Shown: positions 1 to 10,178, counted from the stretch's first letter. The stretch is DNA of 64,000 nt from Treponema sp. (GCA_022640795.1 JALCCK010000002.1:1-64000), one strand, 5' to 3'. Translations and numbers: made by a program. Notes: generated by a model not told the origin, from the sequence alone.

Positions 1-303
1 GGCAACATTAAGGGTTTCTGCTGAGATTCATATTTTTTTGAATTTCCAGGCTCCAGGATGCCAAACCAGTCGTCAGGCGCGATGTTTGATGATGATAGGT
101 GGTTCCGGCCGTAATATCCCGAAATTATGGGATGTTACCTGCAAGAATTTTATTCTTATCCGTTTCCATCTATTTATTCTTCCCATCGTAGTTACAGTGT
201 GTATGCGAATGCGGCTTTTCTTTTGAAATGTCCCGTTCTGGCTTAAAGTGCAACACATAAATTTAAGTTTGCCGGGAGAAGAATGACCGGCGAGGAGAAA
301 AAC
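1..303. other. 5' flank of tuf, no supported gene
   Basis: No reading frame here has a plausible ribosome site or recognisable product; short frames on both strands look like chance. It presumably carries the promoter and leader of the tuf-ribosomal operon. A weak candidate is TTGAAA (223-228) with TAAAGT (244-249), but the 15-nt spacing is short, so no promoter is called. The upstream gene lies outside the window. Confidence 0.4.
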
Positions 304-1491
304 ATGGCAAAGGAAAAGTTCGTTAGAACCAAACCTCACATGAACGTTGGAACCATCGGTCACGTCGATCATGGTAAGACAACTTTGTCTGCAGCGATCA
401 CTCAGTATTGTGCTAAAAAGTATGGTGATCATGCATTGAAATTTGATGAAATTGATAATGCTCCTGAGGAAAAAGAACGTGGTATTACTATTAATACCCG
501 CCACCTTGAGTATCAGTCAGATAAGAGACACTATGCTCATATCGACTGCCCCGGACATGCTGACTATATTAAGAATATGATTACCGGGGCAGCACAGATG
601 GATGGTGCAATTCTTGTTGTTTCTGCTCCTGATTCTGTTATGCCGCAGACTCGTGAACACCTGCTGCTTGCACGACAGGTTGGGGTACCGAAGATTATCG
701 TATTCCTGAATAAAATTGATCAGGTTGATGATCCTGAACTTATCGAGCTTGTAGAAGAAGAAGTAAAAGACACGTTGAAAGAATATGGTTTTTCTGAAGA
801 AACCCCGATAATCAAAGGCTCGGCATTTAACGCTTTGAATAAAGCTGATGATCCGGCTAATACGAAGTGCATTGAGGAGTTACTGACCGCTATGGATACT
901 TGGTTTGATGATCCTATTCGTGACGATCAGAAACCGTTCCTTATGCCGATCGAAGATATCTTTACGATTTCAGGACGTGGTACTGTTGTTACCGGCCGTA
1001 TCGAACGCGGTGTTATCAATATGAACGAGGCTGTTGAAATCGTAGGTATTAAACCGACTCAGAATTCCGTCGTAACCGGAATTGAAATGTTTAATAAGAC
1101 ACTTGATCAGGGTATGGCCGGTGATAACGTCGGACTCCTGCTCCGCGGTGTTGACAAGAAAGATGTTGAACGCGGTCAGGTTCTTGCAAAACCGGGCTCC
1201 ATTCATCCGCACACAAAATTTGAAGCACAGATTTATGTTCTGTCCAAGGAAGAGGGTGGTCGCCACAGCCCGTTCTTCACCGGGTATCGTCCTCAGTTCT
1301 ATTTTAGAACAACCGATATCACCGGTACGGTAGAACTTGAAGCGGGTATTGATATGGTAAAACCGGGCGATAACGTAAAGATTATCGGTGAATTGATTCA
1401 CCCGATTGCTATGGATGAAGGTCTTAAACTGGCTATCCGTGAAGGCGGGCATACTATCGCTTCCGGTCAGGTTACTAAGGTTATTGAGTAG
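304..1491 (+). CDS. tuf: Translation elongation factor Tu
   Basis: EF-Tu is the GTPase that carries aminoacyl-tRNA to the ribosomal A site in the cytoplasm. The 395-residue product has the G1 P-loop GHVDHGKT (19-26), the RGITI switch I segment, DCPGH in switch II and NKID for guanine recognition, followed by domains II and III ending in the usual [15 protein letters not shown]-type tail. The ATG at 304 is chosen because GAGGAG lies about 6 nt upstream and it gives the standard MAKEKF start; an upstream in-frame ATG at 283 would add seven residues and absorb that site. It heads the S10 cluster, separated from rpsJ by a long hairpin without a U-tract, so read-through is likely. Confidence 0.98.
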   Translation: MAKEKFVRTKPHMNVGTIGHVDHGKTTLSAAITQYCAKKYGDHALKFDEIDNAPEEKERGITINTRHLEYQSDKRHYAHIDCPGHADYIKNMITGAAQMDGAILVVSAPDSVMPQTREHLLLARQVGVPKIIVFLNKIDQVDDPELIELVEEEVKDTLKEYGFSEETPIIKGSAFNALNKADDPANTKCIEELLTAMDTWFDDPIRDDQKPFLMPIEDIFTISGRGTVVTGRIERGVINMNEAVEIVGIKPTQNSVVTGIEMFNKTLDQGMAGDNVGLLLRGVDKKDVERGQVLAKPGSIHPHTKFEAQIYVLSKEEGGRHSPFFTGYRPQFYFRTTDITGTVELEAGIDMVKPGDNVKIIGELIHPIAMDEGLKLAIREGGHTIASGQVTKVIE

Positions 1492-1504
1492 TTTAGTTTT
1501 TAGA

Positions 1505-1552
1505 ACAGAATAAACCTGTCGCCCTTTTTGGTGCGGCAGGTTTCCATTCTGT
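1505..1552 (+). other. Long hairpin between tuf and rpsJ
   Basis: AAACCTGTCGC (1512-1522) pairs with GCGGCAGGTTT (1533-1543), 11 bp with one G-U pair and a 10-nt loop. The stem continues outward, after a 2-nt bulge, with ACAGAAT (1505-1511) and ATTCTGT (1546-1552). No T-run follows, so this is not a standard intrinsic terminator. It could be an RNA processing site, a pause or regulatory element, or protection for the 3' end of a separate tuf mRNA. Confidence 0.75.
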
Positions 1553-1568
1553 ATCTATTGGAGGAATA

Positions 1569-1877
1569 ATGGCTAACGGAAAGATACGAGTCAAGCTTCG
1601 TGCATTCGATGTGGAGCTGATCGATCAAAGTGCAAAAGCCATCGTGCAGACTGTTCAGAAAGCAGGAGCAAAGGTTTCAGGACCTATCCCGCTTCCGACC
1701 AGAATCAATAAGGTGACTGTCCTTAAATCTCCTCATGTTAACAAGAAGGCAAGAGAACAGTTTGAAATGCGTACGCATAAACGTCTTATCGATATTCTGG
1801 ATCCGACGACTGATGTTATGGATTCACTAATGAAGCTGGAGCTTCCTGCCGGTGTTGATGTAGAAATTAAGCAGTAG
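1569..1877 (+). CDS. rpsJ: 30S ribosomal protein S10
   Basis: S10 sits in the head of the 30S subunit and also acts as NusE in antitermination with NusB. The 102-residue length is standard. The sequence contains the conserved GPIPLPT segment and the [23 protein letters not shown] loop and helix. GGAGG lies just upstream of the ATG. It is the first gene of the S10 block; a 110-bp gap before rplC, longer than any other gap inside the block apart from the secY-rpmJ gap, may hold a leader for autoregulation, although I see no convincing hairpin in it. Confidence 0.98.
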   Translation: MANGKIRVKLRAFDVELIDQSAKAIVQTVQKAGAKVSGPIPLPTRINKVTVLKSPHVNKKAREQFEMRTHKRLIDILDPTTDVMDSLMKLELPAGVDVEIKQ

Positions 1878-1987
1878 GGATTCGTTCTGCGAAGAAACTG
1901 CTGTAATAAACGGTAACGGTCCCCGGGATCTGGGATGGCGGCCGAATGCGAATTACTTTTATGGTTTTTCGATAGGAGAATATCAGA

Positions 1988-2608
1988 ATGAAAGGTCTGA
2001 TTGCAAAGAAAGTGGGAATGACCCAGGTTTTTGACGAAAGCGGTAATTTAACACCTGTCACCGTGATCCACGTCGAACCGAATGTTGTCGTTTCCGCAAA
2101 GAAAAAAGAGAATTGCGGCTATGATGCAGTCCTGCTTGGACTTGATGATCTTAAATCGTCTAAGGTGAACAAAGCATATGCCGGACAATTTCCTGAAAAT
2201 GTTACCCCGAAGCGGCATTTAAAAGAATTCCGCAATTTTGATGCCGATGTAAAAGTCGGGGATCTTGTTGGTGTAGAACTTTTCGATAAGTGCAGATATC
2301 TTGACGTAACTGCCACTTCAAAGGGAAAAGGCTTTCAGGGTGTCATGAAACGATGGGGTTTCCAGGGTGGCCGTTCAACTCATGGTTCAAAGTTTCACCG
2401 CGAGGCCGGTGGCACTGGTATGTGTACGACTCCGGGACACACATTTAAAAACATCAAGATGCCGGGACATATGGGTAATGTCCGTGTGACTATGCAGAAT
2501 TTGAGAATTGTTAAGATTGACCCGGAGCTCAAGGTGATTATGGTTCGCGGGGCTGTTCCCGGGAATAAAAACTGCACGCTGATCGTCAAGTCCGCGGTAA
2601 AAAAATAA
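1988..2608 (+). CDS. rplC: 50S ribosomal protein L3
   Basis: L3 is an early-assembly 50S protein whose loop reaches towards the peptidyl transferase centre. The 206-residue product starts with the typical MKGLIAKKVGMTQVF and has the GKGFQGVMKRWGFQGG and GSKFHREAG segments of the family. AGGAG is placed correctly before the ATG. It lies between rpsJ and rplD in the conserved S10 order. Confidence 0.98.
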   Translation: MKGLIAKKVGMTQVFDESGNLTPVTVIHVEPNVVVSAKKKENCGYDAVLLGLDDLKSSKVNKAYAGQFPENVTPKRHLKEFRNFDADVKVGDLVGVELFDKCRYLDVTATSKGKGFQGVMKRWGFQGGRSTHGSKFHREAGGTGMCTTPGHTFKNIKMPGHMGNVRVTMQNLRIVKIDPELKVIMVRGAVPGNKNCTLIVKSAVKK

Positions 2609-2623
2609 CGACAGAGGATGACT

Positions 2624-3262
2624 ATGGAAAAGAAAGTCTATTCAGTCGATGGTAAAGAGCTGCGTACTATTACACTCGATGATAACGTATTCGGGCTTCC
2701 GGTCAATGAAGATGTTATTTACTATGCCATCAATAACGAATTAGCAAATAAACGGGTCGGTACAGCCTGTACAAAAGATCGTTCTGAAGTACACGGTAGT
2801 AATGCTAAACCTTATAAACAGAAGGGAACAGGCCGTGCACGACGTGGTGATAAAAAATCACCGATAACAAGAGGTGGTGGAGTTATATTCGGTCCTAAAC
2901 CTCGTGATTTCAGTTACTCTATTCCGAAAAAGGCGAAACGTCTTGCTATGAAATCTATTTTGAGCCTGCAGGCACAAAGTGACAGAATGACGGTTGTGGA
3001 AGATTTTACGGTCGAAAGCGGTAAAACAAAGGATCTGGTCAAGATACTTGCTAATTTTACAGCGAACGAGCGTACGGTCATGATACTTAAAGACGATGAT
3101 GAAAAGATTAAACGGGCCGGACGCAATATTCCGGTATTGTCTTTCCTTTCTTATAACCGGCTGCGTGCACATGACCTGTTTTACGGACGCAAAATTATCA
3201 TGCTTGAAAGTGCCGCAAAAAATCTTTCCGAATTTTATGCAAAAGAAACGGAGGCTAAATAA
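2624..3262 (+). CDS. rplD: 50S ribosomal protein L4
   Basis: L4 lines the peptide exit tunnel; in Escherichia coli it also represses the S10 operon. The 212-residue product carries the conserved extended loop (KQKGTGRARRGDKKSPI) that enters the tunnel. Two in-frame ATGs exist at 2618 and 2624. AGAGG (2613-2617) is too close to the first and about 7 nt from the second, so 2624 is preferred. Its stop codon overlaps the rplW start in a TAATG junction. Confidence 0.96.
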   Translation: MEKKVYSVDGKELRTITLDDNVFGLPVNEDVIYYAINNELANKRVGTACTKDRSEVHGSNAKPYKQKGTGRARRGDKKSPITRGGGVIFGPKPRDFSYSIPKKAKRLAMKSILSLQAQSDRMTVVEDFTVESGKTKDLVKILANFTANERTVMILKDDDEKIKRAGRNIPVLSFLSYNRLRAHDLFYGRKIIMLESAAKNLSEFYAKETEAK

Positions 3263-3546
3263 TGTTTACAGAAGATATTCTTATTGAGCCGATAATTTCG
3301 GAAAAGGCAACTGCGCTCCGCAGTCAGAATAAATATGTTTTCAAGGTACATCCTGATGCTACGAAGACACAGATAAAAGAAGCGGTAGGAAAACTTTTCG
3401 GCGTAAAAGTAATCTCCTGCACAACAATGAATGTGCTTGGTAAAATGAAGCGTCTGCGGACTCGTGCGGGACGTAAGTCCAGTTATAAAAAGGCCGTCGT
3501 GCGTGTTGCACCCGGTGAAACAATCAAGGTGTTCGAGGGCGCTTAA
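3262..3546 (+). CDS. rplW: 50S ribosomal protein L23
   Basis: L23 surrounds the tunnel exit and is a docking point for trigger factor and SRP. The 94 residues show the family core (EPIISEKATALRSQNKYVFKV and the basic GRKSSYKKAVV segment). Its ATG shares one base with the rplD stop, so translation is probably coupled, with GGAGG inside the end of rplD. Confidence 0.97.
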   Translation: MFTEDILIEPIISEKATALRSQNKYVFKVHPDATKTQIKEAVGKLFGVKVISCTTMNVLGKMKRLRTRAGRKSSYKKAVVRVAPGETIKVFEGA

Positions 3547-3577
3547 GCCCGAGACTGCGTAAATTAAGGGGAATCAG

Positions 3578-4402
3578 ATGGCTCTAAAAGTATTTAAGCC
3601 GATAACCGCAGGTACTCGAACACGTATCGACCTGCAAAAGGATAGCCTGACGGCGGACAAACCCGAGAAAAAGTTAGCCAAAGGTTTGAGCTCTCATGGC
3701 GGCCGTGGTGCTGGCGGACGTATTTCTGTACGTCACCAGGGCGGCGGACACAAGAGAAAGTATCGTGAAATAGATTTTAAGCGCAATAAGCACGGTATCC
3801 CGGGAACGGTGAAGACAATTGAATATGATCCGAACCGAAGTGCTAATATCGCGTTGGTCTATTATGCAGACGGTGACAAGCGATATATAATCGCACCGAA
3901 GGGATTGGAAGTCGGCCAGAAAATCATGGCAGGAGAAAAAGCTCCGCTTACAGTGGGTAATGCACTTCCGCTTGATTCAATTCCGGTCGGATTTACGGTT
4001 CATAATATAGAACTGACGCTTGGCCGCGGAGGACAGCTTGTCCGCTCTGCAGGTGCCAGTGCTCAGGTAGCTGCAAAAGAAGGCGAGTATGTAACAATAC
4101 GTCTTCCTTCAAGTGAGATGCGTCGGGTTAATGCCAAATGTTATGCGACAATCGGTGTCGTCGGTAACGATGAACACATGAATGTCCAGCTTGGTAAAGC
4201 CGGTCACAGACGCTGGATGGGCGTTCGTCCTACTGTTCGCGGTATGGCAATGAATCCTGTCGATCATCCGCTTGGTGGTGGTGAAGGCGCTGGTAAAGGA
4301 CGTAACCCCGTTACTCCATGGGGACAGCCTTGCAAAGGTTACAAAACCCGCAACAAGCGGAAAGTGTCGAACAATTTTATTGTTTCGCGCCGGAAGAAAT
4401 AG
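3578..4402 (+). CDS. rplB: 50S ribosomal protein L2
   Basis: L2 is needed for subunit joining and for the peptidyl transferase region of the 50S. The 274 residues cover the OB-fold and SH3-like domains, with the conserved [17 protein letters not shown] segment, then GGGEG and the VTPWGQP tail motif. AGGGG precedes the ATG. Order and spacing (rplW-rplB-rpsS) are canonical. Confidence 0.98.
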   Translation: MALKVFKPITAGTRTRIDLQKDSLTADKPEKKLAKGLSSHGGRGAGGRISVRHQGGGHKRKYREIDFKRNKHGIPGTVKTIEYDPNRSANIALVYYADGDKRYIIAPKGLEVGQKIMAGEKAPLTVGNALPLDSIPVGFTVHNIELTLGRGGQLVRSAGASAQVAAKEGEYVTIRLPSSEMRRVNAKCYATIGVVGNDEHMNVQLGKAGHRRWMGVRPTVRGMAMNPVDHPLGGGEGAGKGRNPVTPWGQPCKGYKTRNKRKVSNNFIVSRRKK

Positions 4403-4419
4403 CTGTATAGGAGATAACG

Positions 4420-4767
4420 GTGTCAAGATCTGTTAAAAAAGGTCCCTTCGTGGAGAAGAGCCTTTATAAAAAGGTTATTGAAATGAACAAAGAAGCAGAT
4501 AAGAAAATGCTTAAAACATATTCTCGCTGCTCCACAATAATTCCGGAAATGGTAGGAAATACAATTTCCGTTTATAACGGTAAATCATGGATTCCGGTAT
4601 ATATTACTGAAAATCTTGTCGGACATAAACTCGGCGAATTTTCACCTACTCGTATATTCCGCGGACATGGTGGTTCAGATAAAACTGCTAAGAAGAGCAG
4701 TGCGGCTCCTGCTGCACCAGCAGCACCGAATGCACCGGCAGCACCGGCAGCTTCGGCTGAGGCGTAA
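4420..4767 (+). CDS. rpsS: 30S ribosomal protein S19 with Ala/Pro tail
   Basis: S19 lies in the 30S head next to S13 and contacts the A-site tRNA region. It starts with GTG (4420), preceded by AGGAG, giving [14 protein letters not shown]; the core ends with the usual [14 protein letters not shown] segment near residue 84. The family is normally about 92 residues. This product is 115 because of a low-complexity C-terminal tail made almost entirely of Ala and Pro. The tail reads straight through to a clean stop and keeps the operon spacing, so it is not an obvious sequencing artefact. Confidence 0.96.
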   Translation: MSRSVKKGPFVEKSLYKKVIEMNKEADKKMLKTYSRCSTIIPEMVGNTISVYNGKSWIPVYITENLVGHKLGEFSPTRIFRGHGGSDKTAKKSSAAPAAPAAPNAPAAPAASAEA

Positions 4768-4781
4768 TAAAGGTGGGTATG

Positions 4782-5138
4782 ATGACTGTAAAAAAAGGTT
4801 ATGTAGCCACTACAAAATTCCTGATTGCATCCCCTACCAAGGTTCGACCGGTAGCACATGTAATCAATCAGAAGTCCTGTTCGGAGGCTATGGCTATACT
4901 TGCCAATATGCCGCAGAAGGGAGCACGGCTTATCAGCGGAACCTTAAAATCGGCTGTTGCCAATGCGCTTTCTGCTAATACGAAACTTGATGAAGATATG
5001 TTGTATGTTAAGGAAATTCGTATCGACGAAGGCCCGAGACTTAAAAGAGTGTGGTTCCGCGCGCGTGGCCGTGCAGATCAGCTTTTAAAACGTATGTGTC
5101 ATATCACCGTCGTAGTTGACGAAAAGGCGGGGGAATAA
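4782..5138 (+). CDS. rplV: 50S ribosomal protein L22
   Basis: L22 forms part of the exit tunnel constriction with L4; its beta-hairpin is a macrolide-resistance site. The product of about 118 residues has the [12 protein letters not shown] start helix, the [14 protein letters not shown] loop and the HITVVV C-terminal strand. Three in-frame starts lie close together (GTG 4773, ATG 4779, ATG 4782). AAAGGTGG (4769-4776) gives the best spacing to 4782, with 4779 as the alternative. Confidence 0.95.
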   Translation: MTVKKGYVATTKFLIASPTKVRPVAHVINQKSCSEAMAILANMPQKGARLISGTLKSAVANALSANTKLDEDMLYVKEIRIDEGPRLKRVWFRARGRADQLLKRMCHITVVVDEKAGE

Positions 5139-5139
5139 A

Positions 5140-5928
5140 GTGGGTCAGAAAGTAAATCCAATCGGTTTGCGTCTTGGAATCAACAAGACATGGCAGTCTC
5201 GCTGGTATGCAGATCCTCGTGAATATGCAGACCTGGTTCTGGAAGATCTTAAAATCAGAAAAATGATTAACGAACTTCCTGAGTGCAAAAATGCCGATAT
5301 TGCAGAAATCGAGATTATTCGTCATCCGCAGCGGGTTACTATTGTAATTCATACAGCCCGCCCCGGAGTTATCATTGGAGTTAAAGGCGCTAACATCGAA
5401 AAGATCAGCGCCGATGTGCAAAAGCAGCTGACAAAGAAAGTCCAGATTAAGATTAAAGAAATCAAACGTGCTGATCTGAATGCTTCGCTTGTTGCGCAGA
5501 ATATCGGACGTCAGCTTATGGGCCGCGGTTCGTTCCGCAGAGCTCTTAAGCAGTCTACAAGCAATGCTATGCGTGCCGGAGCACAGGGTATAAAAATACG
5601 CCTTTCCGGCCGTCTCGGCGGTGCTGAAATGACACGTGTCGAAGAACATAAAGAGGGACGTGTTCCTCTTCATACACTTCGCGCAGATATAGACTATGGT
5701 ACGTATGAGGCTCTGACAACGTATGGTAAAATCGGTGTCAAAGTATGGGTTTATAACGGCATGAACTATGGTCATGAGCAGAATGAAGATGCAGGACAAC
5801 TTGTGAGAAAACCCCGTCGTGAACATGGTCCGCGTAGTGGCCAGGGTAACGGCGACAGAAAGTCTCATGGACCCCGCCGTGCATCGGCTGCTGATACAGT
5901 TACTGCTGAAAAATCTTCAAGGAGTTAG
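5140..5928 (+). CDS. rpsC: 30S ribosomal protein S3
   Basis: S3 lies at the mRNA entry channel and helps unwind structured mRNA. The start is GTG at 5140 ([13 protein letters not shown], the usual N-terminus) with a G-rich ribosome site inside the end of rplV. The 262 residues include the KH domain with its GXXG loop ([12 protein letters not shown]) and the C-terminal domain ([31 protein letters not shown]). A basic, low-complexity tail of about 40 residues follows, making it longer than most S3 proteins. Confidence 0.97.
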   Translation: MGQKVNPIGLRLGINKTWQSRWYADPREYADLVLEDLKIRKMINELPECKNADIAEIEIIRHPQRVTIVIHTARPGVIIGVKGANIEKISADVQKQLTKKVQIKIKEIKRADLNASLVAQNIGRQLMGRGSFRRALKQSTSNAMRAGAQGIKIRLSGRLGGAEMTRVEEHKEGRVPLHTLRADIDYGTYEALTTYGKIGVKVWVYNGMNYGHEQNEDAGQLVRKPRREHGPRSGQGNGDRKSHGPRRASAADTVTAEKSSRS

Positions 5929-5931
5929 TAG

Positions 5932-6351
5932 ATGCCACTTAGTCCTAAAAGAGTAATTCACCGTAAGGTGCAGCGCGGCAGGGAAAAAGGTTTTGCTACA
6001 CGTACTAATACGATAGATTTCGGTGATGTTGCCATTGTTGCAATGGAACCGGTTTGGCTGAAAGCAATTCATATTGAAGCGGCCCGTGTTGCTATTAATC
6101 GTAAACTGGACCGTAAAGGTAACGTGTGGATTCGCGTTTTCCCTGACAAGCCTATCTCGAAAAAACCTGCTGAAACCCGTATGGGTAAAGGTAAAGGAGC
6201 TCCGGATTTCTGGGCTGCTGTTATCAAACCGGGTACAATCCTTTTTGAAATAGGCGGAGTTGATAAGGATCTTGCAGCGGATGCTGCACGACTTGCACAG
6301 AGCAAGCTTCCTATCAAAACAAAAATAGCTTTCAGACCTACAGTAGACTAG
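5932..6351 (+). CDS. rplP: 50S ribosomal protein L16
   Basis: L16 helps form the A-site tRNA elbow pocket on the 50S subunit. The 139 residues are full length, starting with [18 protein letters not shown] and containing the [19 protein letters not shown] loop typical of the family. AAGGAGT, inside the end of rpsC, precedes the ATG 3 nt after the rpsC stop. Confidence 0.97.
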   Translation: MPLSPKRVIHRKVQRGREKGFATRTNTIDFGDVAIVAMEPVWLKAIHIEAARVAINRKLDRKGNVWIRVFPDKPISKKPAETRMGKGKGAPDFWAAVIKPGTILFEIGGVDKDLAADAARLAQSKLPIKTKIAFRPTVD

Positions 6352-6360
6352 GAGGAAAAG

Positions 6361-6573
6361 ATGGCTGATTCTAAGAAAAAGAATACGAAGGAACTGTCTT
6401 ATTCCGAGCTTGTTGTACAGCGGAATGAACTGAAAAAGAAATACATGGACCTCCGTTTTCAGATGATAATTGCCCATGTAGATAACCCTTTGCAGAAACG
6501 TACGATGCGTCGTCAGATTGCGAGACTGAATACGTTTATCCGGCAGAAAGAATCTGCCGGTTTGAATAAGTAG
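6361..6573 (+). CDS. rpmC: 50S ribosomal protein L29
   Basis: L29 is a small helical protein near the tunnel exit beside L23. The 70 residues show two antiparallel helices, with the conserved LRFQMIIAHVDNPLQKR and RRQIARLNT segments. GGAGGAAAAG precedes the ATG. A charged stretch rich in lysine precedes the first helix. Confidence 0.95.
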   Translation: MADSKKKNTKELSYSELVVQRNELKKKYMDLRFQMIIAHVDNPLQKRTMRRQIARLNTFIRQKESAGLNK

Positions 6574-6583
6574 GAGCTGACCC

Positions 6584-6859
6584 GTGGAAGAACAGGTTGT
6601 TCAGACTAGTAAAGGTTCTAAACGCTCTTTTGTTGGAGTTGTTACCAGTGATAAAATGGAAAAGACCATTGTGGTCTCTATTTCAACAAAAAGAATGGAC
6701 CCCCTTTACAAGAAATATGTAACGCGGACCAAGAAATGCAAGGCACACGATGAAAAAAATGAAGCCCGGATGGGTGACACTGTTCGTATCGTGGAATGTC
6801 GGCCGATCAGCAAAGACAAATGCTGGCGGTTAACTGATATTATTGAACGGGCTAAATAA
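6584..6859 (+). CDS. rpsQ: 30S ribosomal protein S17
   Basis: S17 is a primary 16S rRNA-binding protein of the 30S body with an OB-fold. It starts with GTG (6584) after AGGAGCTGACCC. The 91 residues contain the family segments [14 protein letters not shown], a [16 protein letters not shown] loop and [20 protein letters not shown]. About ten extra polar residues precede the first strand. Confidence 0.96.
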   Translation: MEEQVVQTSKGSKRSFVGVVTSDKMEKTIVVSISTKRMDPLYKKYVTRTKKCKAHDEKNEARMGDTVRIVECRPISKDKCWRLTDIIERAK

Positions 6860-6876
6860 GCTGAGGAGTAGAAGAT

Positions 6877-7245
6877 ATGATCCAGATGCAGTCGAATATG
6901 ACTGTTGCCGATAACTCCGGTGCAAAAATCGCTCAGTGTATCAAGGTTATTGGCGGTTCACACCGCAGATATGCAGGAATTGGTGATATAGTTGTTGTAG
7001 CCGTGAAGGATGCAATCCCGACGTCTACTATTAAAAAAGGTACAATTGAAAAGGCGGTTATTGTTCGTGTAGCGAAAGAATACCGCCGCCCCGACGGAAC
7101 TTATATCCGGTTTGATGATAATGCATGCGTTATTGTCGACGAAAACAAAAATCCGAAAGGTAAACGCATTTTTGGACCTGTAGCCCGTGAGCTTCGTGAT
7201 ATGGATTTTATGAAAATTGTATCACTGGCACCGGAAGTTCTTTAA
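6877..7245 (+). CDS. rplN: 50S ribosomal protein L14
   Basis: L14 lies at the subunit interface and is the binding site of the silencing factor RsfS. The 122 residues match the normal length exactly: [17 protein letters not shown] at the start, the [12 protein letters not shown] strand, and the [15 protein letters not shown] end typical of the family. GAGGAG precedes the ATG. Confidence 0.98.
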   Translation: MIQMQSNMTVADNSGAKIAQCIKVIGGSHRRYAGIGDIVVVAVKDAIPTSTIKKGTIEKAVIVRVAKEYRRPDGTYIRFDDNACVIVDENKNPKGKRIFGPVARELRDMDFMKIVSLAPEVL

Positions 7246-7257
7246 GGAGCCTGAATC

Positions 7258-7572
7258 ATGGAAAAGAAATTCAAAATCCGCAAAGAGGATACGGTGCAGG
7301 TGCTGGCAGGAAAAGACAAGGGGAAACGCGGTAAAGTTGTCGCGCTTTTTCCTAAAAAGAATGCAGTAATTGTATCAGGTATCAACTTTGTAAAAAAGGC
7401 AATGAAAAAGCGCAGCCAGCAGGATCAGGGTGGTATTGCTGAAATTGAAGCTCCGCTTGACATTTCTAACGTCGCGATCGTATGTAAAAAATGTGGTCCG
7501 ACAAAAATTGGTTATAAGCTCGACGGCGGCAAAAAGATACGAGTCTGCCGTAAATGTGGAGACACACTGTAA
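7258..7572 (+). CDS. rplX: 50S ribosomal protein L24
   Basis: L24 starts 50S assembly and lies near the tunnel exit. The 104 residues have the N-terminal KOW motif ([19 protein letters not shown]) and the C-terminal part with [12 protein letters not shown] and CRKCGD, two CxxC pairs that may bind zinc as in some bacterial L24 proteins. Its stop overlaps the rplE start (TAATG). Confidence 0.97.
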   Translation: MEKKFKIRKEDTVQVLAGKDKGKRGKVVALFPKKNAVIVSGINFVKKAMKKRSQQDQGGIAEIEAPLDISNVAIVCKKCGPTKIGYKLDGGKKIRVCRKCGDTL

Positions 7573-8123
7573 TGGATAATTACGTACCCCGGCTTAAGAA
7601 AGTCTATAAGGACACTATCGCTCCCGAGCTCTTTAAAGAACTCGGTTACACATCCGTAATGCAGATTCCTGCAGTTAAAAAGATTGTAGTGAGCATGGGT
7701 GTCGGTGAAGCTCTCACAAATAAGAAACTCCTTGATGCCGCAGTTGCTGATCTGACTCAGATTACCGGTCAGCATGCGGTCAAAACAAGAGCAAGAAAAA
7801 GTATAGCGAACTTCAAACTTCGTGAGGGCAATCAGGTAGGTGTAATGGTGACATTACGAGGAAATATCATGTATGAATTCCTCGATCGTTTGATCAACGT
7901 TGCATTACCTCGTGTCAAGGATTTTCGTGGTATCAAAGCGACAGGTTTTGATGGACACGGAAACTTTTCTCTTGGTATTACAGAGCAGATTATTTTCCCG
8001 GAAATTGATTTTGATAAAATCACAAAAATAGCCGGTCTGAATGTCTCTATTGTAACAAGTGCTAAGACCGATGCAGATGCGCGGGCTTTGCTTGCCAAGT
8101 TCAACATGCCCTTCAGAAAATAA
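7572..8123 (+). CDS. rplE: 50S ribosomal protein L5
   Basis: L5 binds 5S rRNA and contacts P-site tRNA. The ATG at 7572 overlaps the rplX stop and gives [14 protein letters not shown], the normal start; a longer frame upstream only repeats the end of rplX out of frame. The 183 residues include [16 protein letters not shown], the [21 protein letters not shown] loop and LSFGI-like [17 protein letters not shown]. Confidence 0.97.
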   Translation: MDNYVPRLKKVYKDTIAPELFKELGYTSVMQIPAVKKIVVSMGVGEALTNKKLLDAAVADLTQITGQHAVKTRARKSIANFKLREGNQVGVMVTLRGNIMYEFLDRLINVALPRVKDFRGIKATGFDGHGNFSLGITEQIIFPEIDFDKITKIAGLNVSIVTSAKTDADARALLAKFNMPFRK

Positions 8124-8134
8124 GTGAGGAGTTC

Positions 8135-8320
8135 ATGGCTAAAAAATCAATGATTATAAAGGCGAAACGCACTCCAAAATATAGCACACGGAAATATAAC
8201 CGTTGCCAGATTTGCGGTCGTCCTCGTGGGTATTTGCGGAAGTACAAGATGTGCCGCTGTTGCTTCCGTAAGTTAGCTAGTGAAGGCCTGTTGCCAGGCG
8301 TCACAAAATCCAGCTGGTAG
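8135..8320 (+). CDS. rpsN: 30S ribosomal protein S14, zinc type
   Basis: S14 sits in the 30S head. The 61-residue length and the two cysteine pairs (CQIC and CRCC, residues 24-43 or so) mark the short zinc-binding type Z form instead of the long cysteine-free form. It starts [24 protein letters not shown] and ends with the usual [15 protein letters not shown] precedes the ATG. Confidence 0.97.
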   Translation: MAKKSMIIKAKRTPKYSTRKYNRCQICGRPRGYLRKYKMCRCCFRKLASEGLLPGVTKSSW

Positions 8321-8335
8321 TGGTAGGAGAATAGA

Positions 8336-8734
8336 ATGAGTGTTTCAGATCCTGTAGCAGATATGCTGACAAAGATTCGGAATGCGGCACAAGCCCGCCA
8401 CGAGAAAGTCGATGTTGACACTTCCAAACTTAAGTTGGAAATCGTGAAAATCCTGAAAACTGAAGGTTATATTAAAAACTTTAAGAAAGTTCAGGAAAAT
8501 GGACATAGTGTAATCCGCATTTTTTTGAAATATGACGAGAAAAACAGTCCGGTTATTCATGGAGTTGAAAAAATCTCGACCCCTGGACGCCGTGTTTACT
8601 CAGGTTATAAAGATCTGCCCCGTATCTATAATGGCTACGGTACAGTAATTGTTTCAACTTCTTCAGGTGTAACAACCGGGCGAAAAGCAAAAGAGAAGAT
8701 GGTTGGCGGCGAACTCGTCTGCACGGTATGGTAA
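8336..8734 (+). CDS. rpsH: 30S ribosomal protein S8
   Basis: S8 is a primary 16S rRNA-binding protein of the central domain and, in E. coli, the spc operon repressor. The 132 residues start with [16 protein letters not shown] and end with GGELVCTVW, both family hallmarks, with [15 protein letters not shown] in the C-terminal domain. AGGAG precedes the ATG. Confidence 0.98.
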   Translation: MSVSDPVADMLTKIRNAAQARHEKVDVDTSKLKLEIVKILKTEGYIKNFKKVQENGHSVIRIFLKYDEKNSPVIHGVEKISTPGRRVYSGYKDLPRIYNGYGTVIVSTSSGVTTGRKAKEKMVGGELVCTVW

Positions 8735-8746
8735 TAGGAGGAAAGC

Positions 8747-9286
8747 ATGTCTAAAATAGGTAAGCTTCCCGTAGAAATACCAGCGGGAGTAACCGTAACA
8801 GTCCAGCCTGATTCCGTGGCAGTAAAGGGACCGAAAGGTGAACTGAAAGAACATGTCAACGGTTATGTGAAGGTTGAAGTTAAGGATAGTACAGTAATTG
8901 TAAATCCAACCGATGATTCAAAAGCTGCAGGTGCGGCGCACGGTCTCTATCGGGCTCTTATTCATAACATGGTTATCGGAGTTACAAAGGGATTCACAAA
9001 GACACTGGTGATAACCGGAGTCGGTTACCGTGCTGAAGTTCAAGGCAAACTGCTTGTTATGAATCTTGGATTCTCGAGCGATTATGTTGCAGCTATTCCT
9101 GATGGATTAACGGTAACGGCTGATGCACAGGGAAAGGTTACAATAACCGGTGCCAGCAAACAATTGGTGGGAGAATTCAGTTCTCAGATTCGTAGTCTTC
9201 GTAAACCTGAACCGTACAAAGGCAAGGGTATCCGTTATGAAGATGAAGTCATCAGACGCAAAGTCGGTAAAACCGGTGTTAAATAA
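8747..9286 (+). CDS. rplF: 50S ribosomal protein L6
   Basis: L6 lies near the GTPase-associated region and sarcin-ricin loop. Its 179 residues form two repeated domains: the first starts [14 protein letters not shown], the second contains [11 protein letters not shown] and ends with [24 protein letters not shown], the conserved rRNA-binding signature. AGGAGG precedes the ATG. Confidence 0.98.
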   Translation: MSKIGKLPVEIPAGVTVTVQPDSVAVKGPKGELKEHVNGYVKVEVKDSTVIVNPTDDSKAAGAAHGLYRALIHNMVIGVTKGFTKTLVITGVGYRAEVQGKLLVMNLGFSSDYVAAIPDGLTVTADAQGKVTITGASKQLVGEFSSQIRSLRKPEPYKGKGIRYEDEVIRRKVGKTGVK

Positions 9287-9297
9287 GGTGAAGCGCT

Positions 9298-9660
9298 ATG
9301 TATAAGAAACTGAATGACAAAAATAGAAAGCGCCTGCACAGAAAAATTCATATCCGTAAATCCATTTATGGAACAGCTGCACGTCCCCGTTTAACGGTAA
9401 CACGCAGCAATAAAAATTTATCTGCACAGGTTATTGACGATGATAAGGGACAGACCCTTGCTTCTATATCTATGTTGGAAAAAGAGTTTGCAGATTTGAA
9501 ACCAAATACTGACGGTGCTGCAAAACTGGGGGAAGCATTGGGAAAACGCCTTAAGGATAAAAAAATTACTACGGTTGTTTTTGACCGTAACGGTTATCTT
9601 TATCACGGTGTTATAAAGGCCCTTGCTGATGCCACCCGGGAAGCCGGGATTGTATTCTAG
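9298..9660 (+). CDS. rplR: 50S ribosomal protein L18
   Basis: L18 binds 5S rRNA together with L5. The 120 residues show a basic N-terminus ([15 protein letters not shown]), the [20 protein letters not shown] core strand and the [26 protein letters not shown]-terminus. It overlaps nothing and is 11 nt after rplF. Confidence 0.97.
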   Translation: MYKKLNDKNRKRLHRKIHIRKSIYGTAARPRLTVTRSNKNLSAQVIDDDKGQTLASISMLEKEFADLKPNTDGAAKLGEALGKRLKDKKITTVVFDRNGYLYHGVIKALADATREAGIVF

Positions 9661-9668
9661 GAGAGTCT

Positions 9669-10178
9669 ATGGAACGCCAGAAAAATTATGAAAGAGAACC
9701 GAAAGAGTTTGTTGAAAAGCTGGTCAAATTAAACCGCACCGCTAAAGTTGTTAAGGGCGGCCGGAGATTTTCTTTTGCCGCATTGACGGTTGTAGGCGAT
9801 CAGAAAGGCCGGGTAGGTTACGGTTTCGGGAAAGCAAATGATGTGACCGAGGCAATAAAAAAAAGTATTGACCGGGCCAAAAGAAATCTTGTGGTTATGC
9901 CCGTTAAAAACGGAACTATACCGCATGAAATTATCGGTAAATATAAGAGTTCTTCTGTACTGTTGAAGCCGGCTTGTTCCGGTACGGGCGTTATAGCCGG
10001 CGGTGCGATACGAGATATTATGGATGCTGCCGGGGCTACCGATGTGCTGTCCAAATCTCTCGGATCAAGTACTGCGGTTAATGTCGTCCGGGCGACCTTT
10101 GATGCTATCGAGCATCTGATGGACGCCGGAAAAATTGCACAGAACAGAGGTAAATCTCTTAATGAGCTGTGGGGGTAA
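9669..10178 (+). CDS. rpsE: 30S ribosomal protein S5
   Basis: S5 lies at the mRNA entry tunnel and affects decoding accuracy. The 169 residues contain the S5 N-terminal domain ([22 protein letters not shown], then [11 protein letters not shown]) and the C-terminal domain with [19 protein letters not shown] and [18 protein letters not shown] precedes the ATG by a short spacer. Confidence 0.98.
   Translation: MERQKNYEREPKEFVEKLVKLNRTAKVVKGGRRFSFAALTVVGDQKGRVGYGFGKANDVTEAIKKSIDRAKRNLVVMPVKNGTIPHEIIGKYKSSSVLLKPACSGTGVIAGGAIRDIMDAAGATDVLSKSLGSSTAVNVVRATFDAIEHLMDAGKIAQNRGKSLNELWG

Noticed and set aside
73-504. 143-residue minus-strand frame at the window start
   Set aside because: Overlaps the 5' part of tuf, no ribosome site, no recognisable domain.
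1878-1987. L4-type regulatory leader between rpsJ and rplC
   Set aside because: No stable hairpin or known L4-binding structure could be drawn by eye.
5104-5868. 254-residue minus-strand frame opposite rpsC
   Set aside because: It is the mirror frame of a highly conserved gene, with no ribosome site and a composition typical of antisense reading.
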